NCBI GenBank assembly: GCA_018334735.1
Contig: JAGXLK010000157.1
Span: 1 to 6,251, forward strand
Length of the DNA stretch: 6,251 bases
Reading direction: 5' to 3'
Source of the DNA: Planctomycetota bacterium
Lineage (GTDB): Bacteria; Planctomycetota; Brocadiia; SM23-32
Shown in pieces: positions 1 through 4,712 of the stretch. The notes beneath the pieces were generated by a model, which was given only the letters and a program-made list of their open reading frames with translations, did not search any database and was not told the DNA's origin. How positions within the stretch are numbered: the first letter of the stretch is position 1; the number at the start of each line of letters is the position of its first letter. Made by a program: the position numbers and the translations under genes.

Positions 1-323
1 GGGATCTCTTTCTCATTTGTGGCGAAAGGTTTCTCCAGCAGAATGTCGTAACCGGCTTCAAGAAGCGGGATCGAGGTGGGCACGTGATGATGGTCCATTG
101 TGGCGTTGATGATGAAGTCGGCGTGCCGGGGTTCAGCGGCCAGTTCCTGGGCCGTCTCCCACTGCATATCGGGCGGTATATCGTGCTGTTCGGCCGCTTT
201 CTGGCGCCGAAGCGGATCGGGATCCGCAACGCCGACGATGTCCAGTCTGTCCGGATGGCTGTTGGCATACGAAGCGTAGAGGAGACCACGATGTCCGGCA
301 CCGACAATGATGGCTTTAAGCAT
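1..323 (-). CDS. Gfo/Idh/MocA family oxidoreductase, N-terminal part (cut by window edge)
   Basis: This is the first 107 codons of a probable NAD(P)-dependent dehydrogenase, open through the left edge. Family members oxidise or reduce sugars, inositols and related polyols in the cytoplasm. The N-terminus is a Rossmann fold: a beta strand leads into GAGHRG (residues 8-13), the dinucleotide-binding glycine loop, and the acidic residue ending the second strand is Asp34 in VGVADPD. The family motif EKP follows at residues 97-99 (LLEKPF); its Lys is the usual catalytic/cofactor residue. The segment INATMDHHH (72-80) matches the region after beta-4. No signal peptide is seen. The ATG at 323-321 is well supported, with an in-frame TAG two codons upstream (329-327) and GGAAAG at 338-333, nine bases away. 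The substrate cannot be told because the C-terminal substrate domain is missing. The SGNH hydrolase upstream hints at carbohydrate metabolism, but only weakly. Confidence 0.93.
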   Translation of the reverse strand, partial: MLKAIIVGAGHRGLLYASYANSHPDRLDIVGVADPDPLRRQKAAEQHDIPPDMQWETAQELAAEPRHADFIINATMDHHHVPTSIPLLEAGYDILLEKPFATNEKEI

Positions 324-370
324 GATCTAACGCTTTCCAAAAAAACGTAATTGTTGATCGGAGAGTTCTT

Positions 371-398
371 ATCGTAGCAATCGGCTTTTATACGTCAA
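371..398 (-). promoter_or_regulatory. Candidate sigma70-type promoter for the oxidoreductase gene
   Basis: On the minus strand TTGACG (398-393, five of six matches to the -35 consensus) is followed after 16 bases by TACGAT (376-371, four of six matches to the -10 consensus). Transcription would start near 364, giving a leader of about 40 bases before the ATG at 323. The leader contains a run of seven T (345-339) just before the ribosome binding site GGAAAG (338-333). This is a visual consensus match only, and the organism's sigma-factor preferences are unknown. Confidence 0.45.
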
Positions 399-438
399 AT
401 CCGTAAAGCGGGTGAGGCGCCTTTGTGTGCCCCGTCGG

Positions 439-467
439 TTCAGGATATATCAATCTTCTTCACCTGC
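439..467 (-). repeat. Intergenic repeat, copy A (29 bases)
   Basis: On the minus strand this reads GCAGGTGAAGAAGA, then T, TGATA, a three-base insert TAT, and CCTGAA. It matches copy B at 1799-1824 at all positions but one, apart from the three-base insert. Both copies lie upstream of a minus-strand gene in the same orientation. This one ends about 115 bases before the oxidoreductase ATG. The ends CAGG and CCTG are inverted, so a weak stem is possible. Its function is unknown; a shared regulator site or a small dispersed repeat would both fit. Confidence 0.75.
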
Positions 468-502
468 CGTTCGCTTAGACGTTTTGGGTGCAGAACGGCA
501 GG
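463..502. repeat. Perfect 10-base inverted repeat (alternative hairpin)
   Basis: CCTGCCGTTC at 463-472 is the exact reverse complement of GAACGGCAGG at 493-502, with a 20-base spacer. The arm at 493-502 shares bases 498-502 with the hairpin at 498-526, so the two stems cannot form together. The arm at 463-472 runs into repeat copy A. The structure is seen directly; an attenuation-like role is inference. Confidence 0.65.
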
Positions 503-526
503 GCGCGCTCTGCGATCACGCCCTGC
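498..526. repeat. Strong nested hairpin downstream of the SGNH gene
   Basis: GCAGGGCG (498-505) and CGCCCTGC (519-526) form a perfect 8-base stem. The 13-base loop contains a further three-base stem (minus-strand CGC-AGA-GCG). It begins about 73 bases past the SGNH stop codon. No T tract follows on either strand, so it is a poor intrinsic terminator. It could block 3' exonuclease decay or take part in a switch with the 463-502 repeat. Confidence 0.65.
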
Positions 527-598
527 ATGTATGTGGCTTCTCTGATACGTGAGGATAGCGGTTTTTGGAAGCTTTTCGGCAGCCGGTTCCTCGGCCCG

Positions 599-1708
599 TC
601 AATAATCAACAGCCAGAAAAAACGAAGGCCCCGTTTCGATGAAGATTTGGTTTTCCCCCGCCATCAAGGTCGCCGGCACTCGCTCTTTACCGGCGTGCCA
701 GCCCGTCCATTCGGTGTTGTGATAAATGCGTTTGCCGTTCAGCCAGATGCTACGGAGGCGGGCGCCTGTGAGAAACCGCACAGCACGCCGCGTTTCGCTC
801 CGAATTTGCGTGCAACCTATGTATGATCCTCCACGGCCGACGTGTTTTTGCAGTTTTTGTGCAAAACCACGTTGCCGCTCCTGATCTTCCCACCAGGAAT
901 CCATCGCTTCGGATTGGGGCAGATTCAGCTCCGTCCAGCTATCGTCCGGCTTGAGTTCGCTGACAATGTTGGTGTTGAGAGGCCGCTCATCTTTCCGGGC
1001 GGGCCGAATGCTCCAGTGCCGCACAACGCCCGGAATCAGGCTGAGTTCGAGTTTCTCCGGAACAGGAACCTCCCTACAACCAAGGGAATCCAGGAGTGCT
1101 CGGGCCATCACGCGGTATCCTGAGAAATTAAGGTGGATGTCATCGTCAGAGAGCAGATCTTTCTCTTCGGATTGTTCGGTGTCCATTGCTTCATAGATTT
1201 CGGCCAGCCGATAGGAAGTTGCACGGGCCAAATCGCGCAATTGTTCGTTGTAGGCCAGCAGCGTTTCCTTTTTGTCTTCGTGCTTCGGACCAAGGATCGT
1301 TGTCGTCATTATTGTGACGGGCACGTCCTTTTCCGACAGGCGGCGGCAGATGTCGCGCATATACGTCATGTACTTTTCGACGCTGTATCCCGCGTGGACG
1401 TCGTTGATGCCGGCGCTCACAAAAACCATAGTGGGTTGTCTTGAAAGGACATCCCTTTGGAGGCGCTCGGACATATCTTTGGCCGTGTCCCCGGCGACTC
1501 CGGCGTTAATGAGGTCAGGGACCCGAAAGCCCGCTTCCCGGAGAGCCTGCTCCAGGAGCAGAGGGTACGTATGACCATCGGTTATGGAATCTCCGAGGAA
1601 AACGATACGTTTGTGTTTCGCCAAAAGGCGAGAGCGGGCAGGTCGGCCTGTGCATGCCGATAACACGCAGGAAAGTGCGAGAAGGAGGAAAAATGAGGTT
1701 GTTTTCAA
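599..1708 (-). CDS. SGNH/GDSL hydrolase lipoprotein with C-terminal beta-rich domain
   Basis: A 369-residue secreted lipoprotein, probably an esterase or acylhydrolase. Residues 1-19 are a lipoprotein signal peptide with lipobox LSAC; Cys19 is the predicted lipidated residue. The SGNH blocks are intact: FLGDSITDG with nucleophile Ser41; NAGVAGDT with oxyanion-type Gly at 70 and 73; SAGINDVHAG with Asn102; and DDIHLNFSGY with Asp189 and His192. The hydrolase core spans about 33-212. Residues about 229-369 form a second domain with WLNGK (322-326) and LMAGEN (348-353), typical of glycosidase-associated beta-sandwich (galactose-binding-like) domains, so a polysaccharide or its acetyl groups may be the substrate (inference). 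The start is a TTG at 1708-1706. It is preferred because GGGAG (1720-1716) lies seven bases upstream and Lys2 opens a good signal peptide. The gene stands alone, with gaps of 368 bases upstream and 275 downstream. Confidence 0.93.
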   Translation of the reverse strand: MKTTSFFLLLALSCVLSACTGRPARSRLLAKHKRIVFLGDSITDGHTYPLLLEQALREAGFRVPDLINAGVAGDTAKDMSERLQRDVLSRQPTMVFVSAGINDVHAGYSVEKYMTYMRDICRRLSEKDVPVTIMTTTILGPKHEDKKETLLAYNEQLRDLARATSYRLAEIYEAMDTEQSEEKDLLSDDDIHLNFSGYRVMARALLDSLGCREVPVPEKLELSLIPGVVRHWSIRPARKDERPLNTNIVSELKPDDSWTELNLPQSEAMDSWWEDQERQRGFAQKLQKHVGRGGSYIGCTQIRSETRRAVRFLTGARLRSIWLNGKRIYHNTEWTGWHAGKERVPATLMAGENQIFIETGPSFFLAVDY

Positions 1709-1715
1709 GTTTTAT

Positions 1716-1720
1716 CTCCC
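1716..1720 (-). promoter_or_regulatory. Ribosome binding site deciding the TTG start of the SGNH gene
   Basis: Minus-strand GGGAG sits seven bases before the TTG at 1708-1706. No ATG or GTG in this frame gives both a binding site and a complete lipoprotein signal peptide, so this site fixes the start. Confidence 0.7.
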
Positions 1721-1746
1721 TACCAGGATTTGAGAGGTCATATGTT

Positions 1747-1764
1747 ATTGCTGTTTTCAGCAAT
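1747..1764. repeat. Perfect 7-base palindrome with tetraloop upstream of the SGNH gene
   Basis: ATTGCTG (1747-1753) and CAGCAAT (1758-1764) are exact inverted copies around TTTT (AAAA on the minus strand). The element ends 38 bases before the SGNH start codon and lacks a following T tract on the coding strand. An operator or a leader hairpin is possible. The minus-strand 9-mer CCGATTGCT at its left arm (1767-1759) also occurs at 384-376, at almost the same distance from the oxidoreductase start. Confidence 0.5.
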
Positions 1765-1798
1765 CGGGGACTGGGGCCGAATCGTGGATCGCGTTGTT

Positions 1799-1824
1799 TT
1801 CAGGTATCACTCTTCTTCACCTGC
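1799..1824 (-). repeat. Intergenic repeat, copy B (26 bases)
   Basis: On the minus strand this reads GCAGGTGAAGAAGA, G, TGATA, CCTGAA. It is the partner of copy A at 439-467, with one substitution and a three-base gap. Here the ends CAGGT and ACCTG are perfect inverted repeats (1801-1805 with 1819-1823). It ends about 90 bases before the SGNH start codon. I found no third copy in the window. Confidence 0.75.
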
Positions 1825-1848
1825 GACGCGAGGTCACAGGGGGTGGAT

Positions 1849-1915
1849 GTCGCGGCGCATTTTTGAGAGCAGACTGGACTTCGGCGGGAGGCCGGAGTTC
1901 AGAATGCGGCACGAC
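1849..1915. repeat. 67-base imperfect inverted repeat with nested stems
   Basis: The inner stem pairs 1874-1885 with 1891-1902 around a five-base loop. All 12 positions pair in plus-strand RNA if two G-U pairs are allowed; there are two mismatches in minus-strand RNA. The outer stem pairs 1849-1860 with 1904-1915, with 11 of 12 positions pairing in minus-strand RNA including one G-U. A 13-base bulge lies on the left side (1861-1873) and one base on the right. No T tract follows. It lies between repeat copy B and the VWA gene, in non-coding sequence. It may be a structured RNA, a decay-protecting hairpin or a DNA cruciform site. Confidence 0.55.
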
Positions 1916-2076
1916 TTCCAGGGATACCGACAGTGGAAAAGGTATCTATATGCTTTCAGCCTGCGTTGGTCTCAGCCATTCAGGCTTACAAGTCATTGCG
2001 AGGCGGCGTGGCCGACTCGGCGCTCATCGGATTTAGCCATGCAATGTGGCTGATCTGTCAACAGCCGGTTGTTCTC

Positions 2077-4695
2077 TCAGCTGCCGACAAGAGTCTTCCA
2101 TCGCCGTCCGAACCAGCGTCCGGCGCTTTGTATATTTTCCCAGCGGCGGATAGCAAGATCAATAAGGAAAATCAACAGAAGAATTTTCACTAGCAACGGG
2201 GCCAGTTCCTGGCGTCGTTTCTGGCCTTTTCCGAGGGGCGAAAGGCGTGCATCCTCGGATGCCAGCACTTTGCCACCGGTCATTTTGCAGACATCCGCCA
2301 AAAGCGCCAGATCCATACGGCCCGTTGCGGTTTCGCCGGATACGTTATGGACAAGGCCAGCGGATACCAGTTTAGCGCCTGCGCGAGCCCGCACGAGATA
2401 AACGCCCGGTTTTTTTGGTCGGAAGGCCCCACTGTAGCGTCCGGGGCCTTGCTGTGAGAGGTTGAGCTGATTGATTTGTTTCATGCTGGCCCCAAGTGAG
2501 ACCGAGGGGACGAAAAACACGTTTGCCGTAACTTCGGCTTCGTTATCGTAATGGCCGGGATCTTCGAGGACTTCCACGGCGATATCGACTTTTTGTCCTT
2601 TTTCGGTGAGGCGGATATCCATGAGCTGTCCCTGGGGTTTACGCATTGTTTCCCGCAGCACTTGAGCCCAGAACTGGCTGTACCCGGATCGCCAACCCGT
2701 GATCCAGAGTGATGCCCAACGCGACTTTGCGTCTGAGGTGAAGGCCGTAACTTTCCCCAGTCCGAAGCGCCAGTGGGCGAGAAGGGGGGCGCCCGTTTGG
2801 GTAACGAGAGGCACCTGCGAAGTAGCGCGTGGGTCGGTTTTTACGTATCCCAGAAGTTCCGGTGCGTTATGAGCGGGCCACCCTTCCAACATAGGATGCT
2901 GTTCCACCTGGTTGATTGAAAACGCTTCTTCCTTTATGAGACGGCCCGTATGAACCATTGTGTCCTGCGTAAATATCTGTGGAATGGATGTAGGATCGAA
3001 TGTCCGATAGAACTGACCGTTCCCGGCAGCGGCGACGTTTTGTAGCAAATTTGCATCGGCGCTGGAACCAACAGCGACGGTGGATATTGTAATTCCGTCA
3101 GAATGTATGCGGGTTGCCAGCTGTTCATAACCGCTTCCGCTGGTATGGCCGTCGCTGAGAATGATCATGTGCTTGACTCTGGCTTTAACCCGTTGAAGCG
3201 CCTGGTGAGCCGAGGTCATGCCGGGATGGATATTCGTTCCGCCCCCGGCATTGATCGTTGCAATCTGGGCTGATATTGTGCTTTTCGAACGCGCTTTCGT
3301 CATAGGAACCACCCATCGGGCTGCGGAATCGAAAGCGACAATACCGACATAATCTTTGCTTTTGAGGATTTCCACTGTGGCCAGGGCAGCGGATTTGCAC
3401 AATTCCACTTTCTGGCCCTGCATTGACCCCGATCTATCGAGGACAAGTGCCAGTGCAATAACGTGTTTTTCTTCGATATCAGGAGGTATCATTTTGACAG
3501 GCAGGATCTTTTCTACGGGAGTACGATAGTAGCCGCCGACACCGAAAGAGTTTTTACCTCCGATCATCAGAAAGCCACCTCCCAGTTTCTCAACGTAATC
3601 CCGGAGGGCAACCATGGCGCGTTCGCTCAGTTTGTGTGCGGGGACATCCGACAGGATCACGCTGTCGAAACCGGCAAGCCCCTGAGGGGTTTCGGGGAGA
3701 GATTCCGGACCTCGGATTTGAAGTCGTATCCCTTCGCGCTGCATGGCCGCTCTGAGATACCGAGCTTCACCCCTATCGCCTTCGACATAAAGAACAAGAG
3801 GACGTCCCCGCACGTCAACCAGTGCCATGGCATCGTTGTTTTCGGGGATCGAATCGTTTGGAAACCCTTCCACCCGAGCCCGATAGGTATAGAGGTTGCG
3901 CTCGAAAGGAGTGCGTTGAAATTTGACAGTTTTCTCTTCACCGGCTTTGATTGCGAGGGATTTAGAGGCTACTTCTATACCATTTTCAAACAGCCTGATC
4001 ATTCCTTTGCCCGGGTGCGAACTTTCGACATCCGCGTTAAGCCCAAGATCAGCACCTTCCCGCAACCGAGACCGGCTTGTGCGGAGCTGAACGACCCTTA
4101 TATCGGGCCGTTCGGGCCCGCGAATCGGAACGGCGTCAATTGTGATACCCGCCGCAGAAGCTTCACGTGCAGCTGACCGCAGATCTCCCTGTGTTTCCAC
4201 GCCATCGGTGAGTATGATGAGTCGCCTGTTCGCGCCGGCCGGGAAAAGTCCGGTCGCAAGATTCACTGCTTGAGCAAGGTCTGTCTGGGCGCCGTTTTCC
4301 TCCAGGGTGGTCAGGTCGAGTTCAGGGATTTTGGATCGCATCTTTGGTTTCTGAAGGACGCGAACGTTTTGGCCGGCCGACAGAAAACCCGTATAGCAGT
4401 GACCGGGCAGCTGTGCTTTCAGAGCTTCAGCGCGTGCGTAGGCCGTTTTTAAACCGATTTCTGCCTGACTGCGCGAATGATCAAATACAAAAATAGTTGC
4501 TTTTTGCCCGGTCTGATGCATCCAGGCCGGGTTCGCGAGTGCTGCGATTATGAGCACCAAAAGCACCATGCGTGTAACCGTCAGAAAACGACGCCTTCGC
4601 AGTGACATGGGATGGTAAGAACGGGAGTGGAAAAACCACAGGCCAACCATGACAACAGGTAGCAGCAAAAATGTAAACGGCGCGGCCAAATCCAT
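2077..4695 (-). CDS. Membrane protein with two VWA domains and a glutamine-amidotransferase-like domain
   Basis: An 872-residue inner-membrane protein. Two helices (about 7-22 and 43-58) flank the basic loop SLRRRR, and a third helix lies near 832-849 before a basic tail. By the positive-inside rule the large middle part faces the periplasm. VWA domain 1 (about 66-195) keeps the metal-site residues: DHSRS with Asp72, Ser74, Ser76, then Thr138 and Asp164. A beta-sandwich linker (about 198-295) follows. Next is a class I amidotransferase-like fold (about 298-400) whose elbow GGGFLMIGG (372-380) has no cysteine, so it is probably non-catalytic. VWA domain 2 (about 411-590) also has a full metal site: DRSGSM with Asp420, Ser422, Ser424, then Thr487 and Asp515. 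A beta-rich region ends the exported part. Such proteins usually accompany MoxR and DUF58 and are thought to act in envelope complex assembly or stress tolerance. The exact role is unknown. Confidence 0.88.
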   Translation of the reverse strand: MDLAAPFTFLLLPVVMVGLWFFHSRSYHPMSLRRRRFLTVTRMVLLVLIIAALANPAWMHQTGQKATIFVFDHSRSQAEIGLKTAYARAEALKAQLPGHCYTGFLSAGQNVRVLQKPKMRSKIPELDLTTLEENGAQTDLAQAVNLATGLFPAGANRRLIILTDGVETQGDLRSAAREASAAGITIDAVPIRGPERPDIRVVQLRTSRSRLREGADLGLNADVESSHPGKGMIRLFENGIEVASKSLAIKAGEEKTVKFQRTPFERNLYTYRARVEGFPNDSIPENNDAMALVDVRGRPLVLYVEGDRGEARYLRAAMQREGIRLQIRGPESLPETPQGLAGFDSVILSDVPAHKLSERAMVALRDYVEKLGGGFLMIGGKNSFGVGGYYRTPVEKILPVKMIPPDIEEKHVIALALVLDRSGSMQGQKVELCKSAALATVEILKSKDYVGIVAFDSAARWVVPMTKARSKSTISAQIATINAGGGTNIHPGMTSAHQALQRVKARVKHMIILSDGHTSGSGYEQLATRIHSDGITISTVAVGSSADANLLQNVAAAGNGQFYRTFDPTSIPQIFTQDTMVHTGRLIKEEAFSINQVEQHPMLEGWPAHNAPELLGYVKTDPRATSQVPLVTQTGAPLLAHWRFGLGKVTAFTSDAKSRWASLWITGWRSGYSQFWAQVLRETMRKPQGQLMDIRLTEKGQKVDIAVEVLEDPGHYDNEAEVTANVFFVPSVSLGASMKQINQLNLSQQGPGRYSGAFRPKKPGVYLVRARAGAKLVSAGLVHNVSGETATGRMDLALLADVCKMTGGKVLASEDARLSPLGKGQKRRQELAPLLVKILLLIFLIDLAIRRWENIQSAGRWFGRRWKTLVGS

Positions 4696-4705
4696 CCGGC
4701 GGAAA

Positions 4706-4712
4706 CTCCTTT
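4706..4712 (-). promoter_or_regulatory. Ribosome binding site deciding the VWA gene start
   Basis: Minus-strand AAAGGAG directly follows the TAA stop (4715-4713) of the upstream gene and lies ten bases before the ATG at 4695-4693. It supports that ATG, which opens directly into the first membrane helix, over a GTG at 4776-4774. The GTG would add 27 uncharacteristic residues and overlap the upstream gene by 64 bases. The arrangement fits translational coupling. Confidence 0.75.

Larger units (their letters stand above)
324..598. other. Intergenic region between the SGNH hydrolase and oxidoreductase genes
   Basis: These 275 bases hold no convincing gene. Reading along the minus strand they contain, in order: the end of the SGNH gene without a clear T-tailed terminator, a strong nested hairpin (526-498), a competing inverted repeat (502-463), one copy of a repeat also found in the next gap (467-439), a candidate promoter (398-371) and the ribosome binding site of the oxidoreductase. 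Open frames crossing this region on the plus strand run antisense into the SGNH or oxidoreductase genes and show no family resemblance. Confidence 0.7.
1709..2076. other. Intergenic region between the VWA and SGNH genes
   Basis: These 368 bases hold no gene I can support. They contain the 1747-1764 palindrome, repeat copy B, the 67-base inverted repeat, a GATACC/GGTATC pair (1923-1928 and 1941-1946), an 11-base palindrome GCCGACTCGGC (2011-2021) and AGCCA/TGGCT (2035-2039 and 2047-2051). A minus-strand TTGACA at 2061-2056 has no good -10 box at normal spacing. Plus-strand open frames here (for example 1730-2053) resemble no family and lack good start signals. No clear intrinsic terminator follows the VWA stop codon. 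Confidence 0.65.

Noticed and set aside
84..350. Plus-strand open frame of 88 codons at the left edge
   Set aside because: It is antisense to the oxidoreductase, whose Rossmann and EKP motifs are clear on the other strand.
488..826. Plus-strand open frame of 112 codons
   Set aside because: It is mostly antisense to the SGNH C-terminal domain and shows no family features.
1515..1763. Minus-strand open frame of 82 codons overlapping the SGNH start
   Set aside because: It is a frame shadow. The SGNH frame has the signal peptide, lipobox and catalytic blocks, plus a good ribosome binding site.
1730..2053. Plus-strand open frame of 107 codons in the gap between the VWA and SGNH genes
   Set aside because: Composition is arginine-rich and unlike the real genes. 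It overlaps inverted repeats and the upstream region of the SGNH gene, and no family is recognisable.
2034..2061. Minus-strand TTGACA as a promoter for the SGNH gene
   Set aside because: There is no acceptable -10 box at 16-18 base spacing, and it lies about 350 bases from the start codon.
2060..2073. Near-palindrome AACAGCCGGTTGTT just past the VWA stop codon as a terminator
   Set aside because: It leaves no workable loop for an RNA hairpin and no T tract follows.
3463..4176. Long plus-strand open frame of 237 codons
   Set aside because: It lies wholly antisense to the well-supported dual-VWA gene, resembles no family and has no convincing start signals.
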